NCBI GenBank assembly: GCA_903928445.1 | Contig: CAIYRB010000029.1 | Location: 1 to 64,000, forward strand | DNA: 64,000 nt | Direction of reading: 5' to 3' | DNA from: an uncultured Pseudomonadota bacterium | GTDB lineage: Bacteria > Bdellovibrionota_B > Oligoflexia > Oligoflexales > CAIYRB01 | Shown: piece after piece, positions 7,519 through 15,287 of the stretch | Position numbering within the stretch: the stretch's first letter is position 1 | Layout of the letters: each line of letters begins with the position of its first letter | Position numbers and translations under genes: made by a program | Notes under the pieces: model-generated | The model's input: the letters and a program-made list of their open reading frames with translations, nothing else | Databases searched by the model: none | Told to the model about the DNA's origin: nothing

Positions 7519-9000
7519 TTAATTCTCCTCACTACCCGCTTTTAACCGGGAGATTCTTTGGGATACTGTGCTGCGGGCCACGCGTAAATGCTCAGATACC
7601 TCCCGCATAGACGTGTGTCTTTTCATCGCTTCCTGTAAAACTGCGTTCTCGATAGCTTCGACTACGTCGTTTAGTGGAAGGTCGCGTACAAGGGCATCGC
7701 GAAACATTTGCTCTGCTTTCGTAATGACGTCATTACTGGGTAAGATGGCCGCTGGCTTAGGAGCATATTTACCAGGCGCAAACATCGTCTTTAATTCAGG
7801 AAGGTCTTCCGCCCTGATTTCCTTTTCATCTCCCATTGCTTCAGTGACGAGGACATTTATAACCTTATTGAGCTGGCGAACGTTCCCTTGCCAATGATAT
7901 TGCCTACAGCGCTTCGTTAGGGATTCGAGTATTTCTGCGGCAACCTCGACGCCTTGGCGAGCAAGGGCCAACTCTAGAAGGAGCGGCAAGTCGTCCAACC
8001 GTTCTCGCAGTGGAGGCAGTGTAATGGTGAGCCCTGTAAGGCGGCTTTGCAGATCAAGTAGGAAGGCGCCTTTCTCTACCTCGTCGTCAAGGTCTTTTGT
8101 GCTCGCAACAATGACCTGAAAGTCGCTATAGATAGTTTGAGTCTCGCCGAGACGATTGTATGACCCGTCGTTCAAGACTCGAAGAAGCCTCTGCTGACAG
8201 TCAATAGTAAGGGCCTGAATCTCGTCGAGAAAAAGAAAACCGCCGTCTGCGTCGCCGACGAATCCAGCAGTCGTCTGGTCGGCGCCTGTAAAAGCACCTC
8301 GTCGGTGACCAAATAATGCCGACACCGCCGTATCGCCGGTCAAGTTGGCACAGTTGACCGCTACGAAAGGCACGGGTCCTTGGGCTTCATTGCGCAGTCG
8401 GTGGATTAACTTGGCAACTTCCTCTTTGCCGGTGCCCGTTTCGCCGCTGATAACAACTGGGATGGATGCGTTCAGCGAAGCTTTTCGCGCTCGGTCGCGG
8501 ATGGCTGTGGAAAGCACAAGGCCGTCGGGGCATTTTTTCAAAAGCGCAGGTGGTAGTAGTCGAGGGGACGACTGCCTTTTTGCCAGTGACCCAGTGCGGC
8601 GGCCTTTTTTTGCCACCTCTAAATGTATAAATAACTCAGCTTCAGTCAGAATCGGTTTACGAAATAAGTGTGCAGCCCCCGCGTTTATCACTCGGTTATA
8701 CGTGTCAATCTGAGGGTCCGAAGACATTGCCAACGGAACCGTCTCAGGGTGGTTTGTGCCCAGTTCCTTTAAGATTTCAATACCCTCAAAAGTATTCTGT
8801 CGCCCGGGACCGCTGAGATGAATGTCGGTAAGTACATACTGGTAGCTGACCTGCGATAGTTGAGCCATAGCCTTGTCGAGCCTATCCACTCCCTCCGCGA
8901 GTAGACCTGCACCTCGCGCCATGTCTAGGTAGCGATTGAGCTGCGAGATGTCGTCCTCGATAATCAGAATGTTTCGCTGTAGTTTGGAATTAGCTTTCAT
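7519..9000 (-). CDS. NtrC-family sigma54-dependent response regulator
   Basis: The start is the ATG at 9000 (GGAG 7 bases upstream), overlapping the kinase gene by 11 bases; 31 upstream in-frame codons lack support. The receiver has acidic residues E15, D16, D17, phospho-acceptor D59 (VLTDIHL) and a conserved Lys (FRKP). The AAA+ domain has GETGTGKEE (Walker A), GAFTGA (sigma54 contact) and FLFLDEIQ (Walker B). A Fis-type helix-turn-helix (SMREVSEHLRVARSTVSQRI) closes the protein. It should activate sigma54 promoters when phosphorylated by the adjacent kinase. A near-consensus sigma54 site lies upstream of its own operon at 13363-13378, implying positive autoregulation. Confidence 0.92.
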   Translation of the reverse strand: MKANSKLQRNILIIEDDISQLNRYLDMARGAGLLAEGVDRLDKAMAQLSQVSYQYVLTDIHLSGPGRQNTFEGIEILKELGTNHPETVPLAMSSDPQIDTYNRVINAGAAHLFRKPILTEAELFIHLEVAKKGRRTGSLAKRQSSPRLLPPALLKKCPDGLVLSTAIRDRARKASLNASIPVVISGETGTGKEEVAKLIHRLRNEAQGPVPFVAVNCANLTGDTAVSALFGHRRGAFTGADQTTAGFVGDADGGFLFLDEIQALTIDCQQRLLRVLNDGSYNRLGETQTIYSDFQVIVASTKDLDDEVEKGAFLLDLQSRLTGLTITLPPLRERLDDLPLLLELALARQGVEVAAEILESLTKRCRQYHWQGNVRQLNKVINVLVTEAMGDEKEIRAEDLPELKTMFAPGKYAPKPAAILPSNDVITKAEQMFRDALVRDLPLNDVVEAIENAVLQEAMKRHTSMREVSEHLRVARSTVSQRISRLKAGSEEN

Positions 9001-10492
9001 CCGTGCGCTCCTCTGATTGCAGTGACCTATAAATTGACAAAATGAGTTTCGTGGATTTTTCAAGAGTTGTAGTAGACTCGTGGAAAACGACACGCACGGA
9101 TTGTGCTAAATACTTGTCGGTAAATTCGTCGAGGTCAGAATAAACAAGGACCGGCATGGAGCCGATGGGATCATCTGTGACGACGGGAATGGCCAATTCA
9201 GAGAGTCTGGTCACGAGGTCTTGCTGGCGTGCTCGGTTTTGCAGCCCAACAAGGACCGTGCTCGGGCCGCGGGATGAACGCTTATGGAGAAGAGGCAGGC
9301 GTTTTGAGTCGGATATTGCCGGCGCATCATTAGTCATGGCTGCATTCGGGAAAAGCATAGTGAACTTGGTCCGTCCGGTCTCTCTTGCGTGTTGAACTTT
9401 GCCGCCGTGTGCCTCGACGATAGCCTTAACGTTATGCAAGCCGATGCCTGAGCCACCGGTCTTTCCATGCGTGGCACCTCGCTGGAAAAGTTTTGATAAA
9501 ACTTGCGCAGGGAGCCCCGGTCCATCATCACTAACGGCGATAGTTAGTTGCCCACCTTCTATCGAAGCCTCAATGACGATATCTTTGGCCCCTGCCTCGA
9601 TGGAGTTGCGCGCAAGATTAGTTATAGCCCGCTCCACTGCGACAGAGTCGAGGTAGACCTGGACGTCCACAGGGCCGTGATAAGTAATACCAACCTTATG
9701 GTCTGCGAATAATCGCTTCAAGTCTGCCGAGATAGTTGCGATGTCGAAGCGAGTGTCTTGTGGGGTTGTTATACTGCCCTGACCCTTGCCCATCCGCCCT
9801 AAAATGGTCCGGATAGTTGTCAGAGACCGATTCATTTGGTCTTTAGACTGCTGGAATTCCTGCCAGTTTCGAGATTGAGCTGCGAAATCGAAAGCAATCA
9901 GAGGATTTTTAAGGTCGTGGGCTAGATTTTGTGACATCTGCGCGACGGTGCGAATATGTTCAAGTTCTAAAGATTCAGACAAATCTAGCATCATTTTTCT
10001 CGATAAAAAACGAAAAAGGATAACTGCCACGATTCCCCATAATAAACATAGCCCCAAGGCTACGCCCATGTTCGCAAACCGGTCATATTTAAAAACGAGA
10101 ACTCCGAATGGAGCTTCGGTATCCTTAAATCTTATAGGCTCAATAATCGCGCCCTCAATGATATCGCTGCTTGTCTGCGAATCAGCACCAGGCAGTGAAA
10201 ATATGATTTGTTTAGATGAATCGATGAATTGAATTGAGCTAAAAATACTACCAATCATCGGCGTGCTGGCAAGCTCCGCCTCACGCACGTCTCCCATGAT
10301 GAGATAACGACGGACTTGAGGGACAAGTTGCTGAGCGGCCTGAAAACGAACCGCTCGCGTGGTAACCCCTGTTGCAAGTCCAACAATCAGTACAACCAAA
10401 GCAGTTAAGGCTGCTAGAATTCCTGCAAGACGACGCGTGTTTGGCAGAATTACCTTATTACCATCGAAACTCGCGTTACGCATGGGGTTCAT
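8990..10492 (-). CDS. Membrane sensor histidine kinase with C-terminal receiver-like domain
   Basis: Of 500 residues, about 22-46 and 146-166 form two membrane helices around a periplasmic sensor of about 100 residues. The dimerisation helix carries the phospho-His in NLAHDLKNPL. The ATPase domain has NLARNSIEAGA (N box), SDDGPGLP and GGSGIGLHNVKAIVEAHGG. The last 115 residues after the ATPase (STVLVGLQ...SLQSEE) look like a degenerate receiver without a clear acceptor Asp. Its start overlaps the YcaO stop (ATGA) and its end overlaps the regulator gene. It is the likely sensor for the lipopeptide or for its bound form with the solute-binding protein. Confidence 0.88.
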   Translation of the reverse strand: MNPMRNASFDGNKVILPNTRRLAGILAALTALVVLIVGLATGVTTRAVRFQAAQQLVPQVRRYLIMGDVREAELASTPMIGSIFSSIQFIDSSKQIIFSLPGADSQTSSDIIEGAIIEPIRFKDTEAPFGVLVFKYDRFANMGVALGLCLLWGIVAVILFRFLSRKMMLDLSESLELEHIRTVAQMSQNLAHDLKNPLIAFDFAAQSRNWQEFQQSKDQMNRSLTTIRTILGRMGKGQGSITTPQDTRFDIATISADLKRLFADHKVGITYHGPVDVQVYLDSVAVERAITNLARNSIEAGAKDIVIEASIEGGQLTIAVSDDGPGLPAQVLSKLFQRGATHGKTGGSGIGLHNVKAIVEAHGGKVQHARETGRTKFTMLFPNAAMTNDAPAISDSKRLPLLHKRSSRGPSTVLVGLQNRARQQDLVTRLSELAIPVVTDDPIGSMPVLVYSDLDEFTDKYLAQSVRVVFHESTTTLEKSTKLILSIYRSLQSEERTDES

Positions 10493-11478
10493 CCGAACAC
10501 ATGCGGTGCAGTGTCAATATCGTCCCATGAGAGACTTCGGCCCGCAAAGAGTTGTAGCCGTGAGATGTTCACCACATTAGGGGTGGTTCGCCCGAAAAAA
10601 GCACCTTGCAACTCTAAGCTATCGGCATAGCAAGCAACAAGAGGTGCATCTTGAACGTCTTGAGGAATACGAACGTGGTGAAAGCCGATACTATCAGTCG
10701 AACAAGCGTGGCCCTGTTGCTCGCCCTTCATGGCTGCGAAAAGAGTTCTGGCTGGCCCCGACGCCTCTATATCTAATGCCAAAGCATCATGGTCAGCTAC
10801 CGTGATAGTTGGCAAAGCGAGAAATTCAGTCTTAGTCAGTCTTTTGACCTCGCCACCTTCGATAACCCTGACTGAGCGCTTCATAGCTTCCAGCACAGCA
10901 TGTTCGATACTTCCACCAGCTTGCTCCTTACAGCCGAGACCGATCCTGATACCAAACGGGTGGCGCGCATGGGCACCATCGATGCTGCACACTATTCCTA
11001 CGAGCCCTTCTGGGGCAGTCATCCGGCCGAGATGCAATTCAACTCCAAAGGTCTCCAGCCGCTTTGATAGCTTACCAAGGTCAAACGTAATTGTCTGAAG
11101 CGCCTCATTAGACACAGCCGCGAACGGAATCTTTGTTAGGAAATGGCAAAAGAAGGCATCCCGCTCTATCAACTCCTCAAGAGCATTCTTCTGAGCGGCA
11201 GCCGGCAGCTCATGCACAGCCAGCCCGTTGGTATTGGCGCGTCCAGTTGAAGCGTGGATGCACCTCTCTAGAGCTTCAGCGCCTGCTTTTAAAAAGGCTT
11301 CATCTTCGCTAAGGCTTAGCCCGCTACCAGCGAACTGTTTGCCGCCGACTTCGATAGAGACGTGGAAATCATAATAGCCCGGTAGCCACTCATCAGGCCA
11401 AGTGTAGCGATGAGCTGATAGTTTTAATCTTTCAGCATTGGCTAGTAGCCAACTCGTTAGTCGCGATGTATGCGCCAT
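10489..11478 (-). CDS. YcaO-family ATP-dependent peptide-modifying enzyme
   Basis: The 329-residue protein has the hallmark YcaO blocks: GSGLSLSEDEAFLKAGAEAL followed by ERC (about 52-75), NALEELIERDAFFCHFL (about 98-114), GLGCKEQAGGSIEHAVLEAM (about 180-200). These blocks hold the Glu and Arg residues used for ATP and Mg binding. YcaO enzymes activate peptide backbone amides to make azolines, thioamides or amidines in RiPPs. It is shorter than usual and lacks the C-terminal PxPxP seen in many azoline-forming members. No E1-like or TfuA partner is next to it. It overlaps the solute-binding gene by 22 bases and the kinase by 4. The obvious substrate is the 66-residue lipoprotein of the same operon. 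Confidence 0.85.
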   Translation of the reverse strand: MAHTSRLTSWLLANAERLKLSAHRYTWPDEWLPGYYDFHVSIEVGGKQFAGSGLSLSEDEAFLKAGAEALERCIHASTGRANTNGLAVHELPAAAQKNALEELIERDAFFCHFLTKIPFAAVSNEALQTITFDLGKLSKRLETFGVELHLGRMTAPEGLVGIVCSIDGAHARHPFGIRIGLGCKEQAGGSIEHAVLEAMKRSVRVIEGGEVKRLTKTEFLALPTITVADHDALALDIEASGPARTLFAAMKGEQQGHACSTDSIGFHHVRIPQDVQDAPLVACYADSLELQGAFFGRTTPNVVNISRLQLFAGRSLSWDDIDTAPHVFG

Positions 11479-12980
11479 ATTGCGTTCGATGCAAAAATAG
11501 GTGAATGTTCAATTTTCCAGCCACGCCGAACCATGGATATTTGAGGCGTCCCGAGCAATGGTACGACCTTGCCACTTCGCAATGCGTTATAATGCAGGTC
11601 CCGAAGCATCTTGATTCTGATTTCTCGCTTTTCGGTGTCCATATATTTTCGAATCCAAGAGTTGCCTTCTGCGAAGGTCATGGGGTACTCGTTCATGCTG
11701 AAAGAGTAGGAAAGGAAGGATATATTTTCGTTCCAGAGAGCATCGGTGCCGATGATAAGCATTTGCGGGTCTTTGGCATCTATCTTTTTAGGATTTTTTT
11801 CTTGGCGTTCGTAATAAGCCAGCATGTCAGCTTCGACCTGTAGTCCAGGCAGCACATCATGCAGCAAATTTTGCGCCTCGCTAGCAAGTTGCGGAAAAGT
11901 GCTAATTTTGAGCCCTACTCCGGTTACCGGCTTTGGCGCTTTGGCGAAGAGTGCCCTGAGCGCGGTATGCTGGTCGGCCGTTAAGTTGCCGTCGCCTTGC
12001 TCGGCGAACCACTGCCGTGCTGGGACGTTTTGGCGTATGGGAGATACAGCCTTCGACCAGTACGTGTTTTGAATCACGCTACCAAGGCCAAGCCGTGTTG
12101 ACTCAGGCAGCTCTTTCATTCCTTTATCAGTAAAAAGTAGCATTATTTTAAAGAAGTTTTCGGTGATGTCTACCTGAGCGTCGCTGTGGGTCTTGACGTA
12201 TTCTGTGAGCAGGTGCCGTTGGTATATGTTCGAGGATGGGACAAAATCGGTCTCGTGGTCGATAAACTGCTTTAAAGAGCCAGGCATTTCCGGGGTGCTT
12301 TTTTGCTTATTGACACGAAATGCAACTGTTTGCGGAATGTCTTTCCGGTAATGCCAGTGATTCGGGTTAGCTTTCATAACGAAATCGCCATTGGGTAACA
12401 ACTTGCTGAGGTAATAGGGTCCACTGGTCTCGGCATATGACTTTATCTTAAGGGTCACGGGGTCAACAGTCGACCGTATAAGGACGCCGAAATCTATCGC
12501 CGTTAGCATCGGGACTAAGAACGTGTGTCCGAATTTAGGCCTGAAGACCAATTCGTTACCTGATACAGCTATACCGTCGCAGGGGTCTTCAACGCGGGTG
12601 AGCTTTTGGTCTGGGCATAGAATCTCACCAAGTCGACCATGGGTGTTACGGCTCAGGACGAGCAGTCGCTTCAAGGTGAACATGGCATCGTCGGCAGTTA
12701 TTTTCAGACCAGATGCTGTTTTAGCATTGTCGCGAATGTGGAGATGGAGCTCTTTACCGGTCCAAGTTAGGTTGTCGGCTAAAGCCGGCACCATCTGACC
12801 GTCAAGGTCTTCTTCAATCAAAGGGCTGAGCAGGTTCTCGAAGACGCCGTACTCGTGCGCAAGAGTGATAGCAGAAGGGTCTAAATCGCCGACGTCTCGC
12901 CACGGCACGGGGTGATTTATCGCGAATTCAACGCTCTCGGAGGGCGAGGCATTGATTTGCAGCGGCAGCAGCCCAAGCAA
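11457..12980 (-). CDS. Peptide-type extracellular solute-binding protein (SBP_bac_5-like), no permease nearby
   Basis: The protein resembles oligopeptide/dipeptide periplasmic binding proteins: FENLLSPLIEEDLDGQMVPALAD near the N-terminus, LHLHIRDNAK, SGPYYLSKLLPNGDFVMKANPNHW, and a C-terminal lobe ending MVRRGWKIEHSP. From the TTG at 12980 the signal peptide would be short. In-frame codons further upstream read SRTWLLILLLGLLPLQINA, a good signal, so initiation is probably upstream (to about 13037) at a non-ATG codon near the lipoprotein stop. It is tightly packed between the lipoprotein and YcaO genes. No ABC permease or ATPase is present, so a ligand-presenting role for the kinase is likelier than import. 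Confidence 0.8.
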   Translation of the reverse strand: MLGLLPLQINASPSESVEFAINHPVPWRDVGDLDPSAITLAHEYGVFENLLSPLIEEDLDGQMVPALADNLTWTGKELHLHIRDNAKTASGLKITADDAMFTLKRLLVLSRNTHGRLGEILCPDQKLTRVEDPCDGIAVSGNELVFRPKFGHTFLVPMLTAIDFGVLIRSTVDPVTLKIKSYAETSGPYYLSKLLPNGDFVMKANPNHWHYRKDIPQTVAFRVNKQKSTPEMPGSLKQFIDHETDFVPSSNIYQRHLLTEYVKTHSDAQVDITENFFKIMLLFTDKGMKELPESTRLGLGSVIQNTYWSKAVSPIRQNVPARQWFAEQGDGNLTADQHTALRALFAKAPKPVTGVGLKISTFPQLASEAQNLLHDVLPGLQVEADMLAYYERQEKNPKKIDAKDPQMLIIGTDALWNENISFLSYSFSMNEYPMTFAEGNSWIRKYMDTEKREIRIKMLRDLHYNALRSGKVVPLLGTPQISMVRRGWKIEHSPIFASNAIWRIHRD

Positions 12981-13039
12981 GAGTATGAGCAGCCATGTAC
13001 GACTGACTCGCGCTCTAGCATGGGCGGGGGAACGCAGAA

Positions 13040-13240
13040 TTAATTGCAGGCGAGACCGCCGCAGGGTGGAACTGCCGCTGAAGTGGTGTGCTCGATTTTC
13101 AGTCGTCCCATTTTTTCGAGTTGTGCTGATATCGACTCCTTCGCTTTTTGCGGAGTTTGAACTGCCCCTTTGTCGCCGCAGCCGGCCAACATAAGTGCGA
13201 CGGAACCAACCCCTAAAACCACCTTATTGACGACTTGCAT
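13040..13240 (-). CDS. 66-aa lipoprotein, candidate RiPP-type precursor for the YcaO enzyme
   Basis: ATG at 13240 follows GAGGAG at 7 bases. The N-terminus is a type II signal ending MLAGC, so Cys21 should be lipidated. The mature part has a Lys/Glu-rich helical stretch (KAKESISAQLEKMG) and a C-terminal tail HTTSAAVPPCGGLACN (51-66), rich in Thr, Ser and two Cys. Such a tail is a typical YcaO target: a leader-like helix, then a small heterocyclisable core. It is the first gene of the operon containing the YcaO enzyme, solute-binding protein and two-component system. An alternative is an unmodified small lipoprotein whose two Cys form a disulfide. Confidence 0.7.
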   Translation of the reverse strand: MQVVNKVVLGVGSVALMLAGCGDKGAVQTPQKAKESISAQLEKMGRLKIEHTTSAAVPPCGGLACN

Positions 13241-13275
13241 TGCCAGGCTCCTCTTCGGTTTAAAATACCATTAGT

Positions 13276-13304
13276 TTAGTACAGGAGTTTATTAGTAATG
13301 TCAA
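13276..13304 (-). promoter_or_regulatory. Possible sigma70-type promoter for the lipoprotein-YcaO operon
   Basis: On the minus strand TTGACA (13304-13299) is followed after 17 bases by TACTAA (13281-13276), preceded by TG. The -10 element is a weak match. It would start transcription about 30 bases before the lipoprotein ATG and could give basal expression beside the sigma54 promoter. Confidence 0.35.
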
Positions 13305-13362
13305 CATTGTTATTATTGTTTAAAATTGAGTTTTCTTCCGTTTCATGACCGTGACTTACCGA

Positions 13363-13378
13363 AGCAAATTTCGCGCCA
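13363..13378 (-). promoter_or_regulatory. Sigma54 (-24/-12) promoter of the lipoprotein-YcaO operon
   Basis: The minus strand reads TGGCGCGAAATTTGCT. This matches the sigma54 consensus TGGCACG-N4-TTGCW at 11 of 12 defined positions and keeps GG-N10-GC. Transcription would begin near 13351, about 110 bases before the lipoprotein ATG. The operon itself encodes a GAFTGA-type activator, which supports function. Confidence 0.75.
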
Positions 13379-13437
13379 TCGTGTCGGTCGTGAAAAAGCC
13401 TGTGCTTTCAGTGAAGATGTTTAGAGAGCTGGTAACG

Positions 13438-13463
13438 AAAAAGGCCAGTCCGGCCTGTTTTTT
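13438..13463. terminator. Bidirectional terminator between integrase and operon
   Basis: AGGCC (13442-13446) and GGCCT (13452-13456) form a short GC stem. A T-run follows on the plus strand, and A residues on the other side give TTTTT on the minus strand. On the minus strand it would stop integrase transcription before the operon promoters. Elsewhere in 13241-13623 I see no gene. Confidence 0.55.
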
Positions 13464-13623
13464 AGACGCTACCGACCATTATGGCGTAAATTCGGATAGT
13501 TATTGCTGGTTCATTTCTGATCCATGCGTCTGACTTGTCGCTTTTGCCCGCAGGTGTGCCGGTATGGCCCGCCGCCTAAAGCGGGCGCGGCAATCCGGCG
13601 TCATGGAAATCGATGGCCTAGCG

Positions 13624-14769
13624 CTAGCTGGCGGCCCTAGCACTGTTACCTTTGATGCTGCTGACCATCTTATCCATCGCGTCGTCGGTCAAAATGAAGC
13701 CGGTATAGTGCTTCTCGCAGACGGACACAGAGTCGCCGATGCAGCGGGCCACGTTATGTAAGCTGATGTTCTCTTCCAAAAGCCATATGGCAAAGCAGTG
13801 ACGCAGGTCGTGAGCGCACAGCCATTTGTCTCGGTTCTCTGGCGGGTTGTCCTTCCCACCGATTGGGAAGGACCGGCGACAGGCACTCTTGACGACCACT
13901 GACCACTGACGATTGCGAAGCTTGGTCTTGGCTGCCTCCGACAGCGCGTACCACTCGGTCAGTGCGGTCAAGCCCTCGTCAAAGACGTAGGTCTTGCGGG
14001 TCTTGCGGTTTTTAGTGCCGCGTTGCTCAAGATTGCGGCTTATTTGCCAGCGTACTAGTAGCGTCTGCCCTATAAGGTCCTCTTTTTTGGAGGCAAATAG
14101 CTCACCCGTACGCATGCCCATGTAAACGAGGCAGTCGAGTACCACGCGGTGCTCGTGCTTTTTTACTCTGCTACGCATCAGCAGATAGTCCGCACGGGAC
14201 AGGTAGGCTACCTTTGGTTCGTCCTCATGGTCCAAGACCAAGAGCTTAGCGTCTTCTTCGCGCTTGAAAAAGCGCAGGATAGTTCGCAGCCGCAGGATGA
14301 CCCGTCTTTGACTGTTCCCTCGCAGATTCCGACCTATCTGTCGCTGCATTTCGGGAATCGGCGCAGTCAGTAACGGTAACTGGCCCAACGCTTCAACGGC
14401 ACGCCGGTACTCGCAGAAGGCTGTGTTGGCGTCGATGTGCGGACGCTTAGTCAGGACGTACTTTTTCCAAAATTTGTCGAGGAGCTTCAAATTGTCCGAG
14501 TGAAAGACTGCTTCGCCCTCGCCCCGGTCATGCTTGGCTTCGGCGTAAAGAGCGGCCCGCAGTGCCTCGGCCTGCTTGGTGACCTCACTCAGCTTGTCCG
14601 GAGCCTCGGCGTAGGCTTTGTTCAGCGCATCAATGCGCTCATCCTTAACCTTGGCATAGCGGTAGCCGCATGCAGACTGAGCGTCAGGGGTGCGTTTCAA
14701 AAACTGGAACGTGCGTCGTCCGTCTTTTACGCTGGGTTTTTTTATGATGTAGGCGGGCTTCAAAGACAA
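13624..14769 (-). CDS. int: Tyrosine recombinase (integrase)
   Basis: The 381-residue protein has the catalytic set of tyrosine recombinases. The first Arg lies in GMRTGELFA, the HxxR box is HDLRHCF, and the nucleophile Tyr is in CEKHYTG, about 30 residues from the end. The N-terminal part resembles the SAM-like core-binding region of phage and ICE integrases. The start is probably the TTG at 14769, after GGAG. The gene lies 130 bases downstream of, and parallel to, a tRNA-Leu, the usual layout for elements using tRNA genes as attachment sites. It should excise and integrate the element spanning 1-15,100. Confidence 0.9.
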   Translation of the reverse strand: MSLKPAYIIKKPSVKDGRRTFQFLKRTPDAQSACGYRYAKVKDERIDALNKAYAEAPDKLSEVTKQAEALRAALYAEAKHDRGEGEAVFHSDNLKLLDKFWKKYVLTKRPHIDANTAFCEYRRAVEALGQLPLLTAPIPEMQRQIGRNLRGNSQRRVILRLRTILRFFKREEDAKLLVLDHEDEPKVAYLSRADYLLMRSRVKKHEHRVVLDCLVYMGMRTGELFASKKEDLIGQTLLVRWQISRNLEQRGTKNRKTRKTYVFDEGLTALTEWYALSEAAKTKLRNRQWSVVVKSACRRSFPIGGKDNPPENRDKWLCAHDLRHCFAIWLLEENISLHNVARCIGDSVSVCEKHYTGFILTDDAMDKMVSSIKGNSARAAS

Positions 14770-14899
14770 AAGGCTCCAGCTTGGCTCGGCGATTCAACTC
14801 GCGCACCGCCCTTAGGGCTTCGGCAAACGAGCCAACACCTTTAACCTTAAGCTGAATTTCGTGCAAGTCCCGGGCTTCGCGCCATTCAGATAAACGGGG

Positions 14900-14986
14900 T
14901 GGTGGGGCTGAGAAGACTTGAACTTCCACAGGGTTACCCCCATTGGCTTCTGAGACCAACGTGTCTACCAATTTCACCACAGCCCC
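14900..14986 (-). tRNA. tRNA-Leu(CAG)
   Basis: The minus strand folds as an 87-base class II tRNA. The acceptor GGGGCTG/CAGCCCC is perfect and followed by ACCA. The D-arm is GTG...CAC, the anticodon stem TTGGT/GCCAA encloses the loop CTCAGAA (anticodon CAG), there is a long variable arm, and the T-arm GGAAG-TTCAAGT-CTTCT. It lies inside the element, 112 bases from a partial second tRNA-Leu with a different acceptor stem. Confidence 0.95.
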
Positions 14987-15098
14987 AAAACACCTGTCCG
15001 TTTACCACTGGTAACTGGATATACCAAAGAGCGAGCTTTTTCGTATACCAGGAAACCTCTAACTTGCCCAAGAGCCTGGCTTAAACCGTCGCAGAGTT

Positions 15099-15142
15099 CT
15101 GGCTTCTGAGACCAGCGTGTCTACCAATTCCACCACGCTCGC
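15099..15142 (-). other. 5' half of a second tRNA-Leu(CAG): probable attachment-site junction
   Basis: The minus strand begins GCGAGCG (acceptor 5' strand), then a D-arm and the complete anticodon arm CTGGT-CTCAGAA-GCCAG. It then diverges, with no T-arm or matching acceptor 3' strand in the next 100 bases. The D-arm to anticodon-arm segment is nearly identical to the complete tRNA-Leu at 14900-14986. This is what remains when an element inserts by crossover in the anticodon arm. It marks the right boundary of the element. The region 14987-15287 holds nothing else recognisable. Confidence 0.7.
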
Positions 15143-15287
15143 ATTCACATCGTGGCTCTTAGTAAAAAACCACATGGAGGCGCAACTTAAAGCACGCCTT
15201 GCCAAATTGCAACCAAAACCCTCAACCCCTCACAAGGCCGCAACTTGGCAACTCGGGGGCAGCAAAGCCCCCAAAGCCCCCTACCCC

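Noticed and set aside
13345-13533. 62-codon plus-strand frame
   Set aside because: It runs across the sigma54 promoter and the bidirectional terminator and has no clear start signal.
14684-14980. 98-codon frame beginning within tRNA-Leu
   Set aside because: It begins inside the tRNA and continues out of frame over the integrase N-terminus; a shadow frame.
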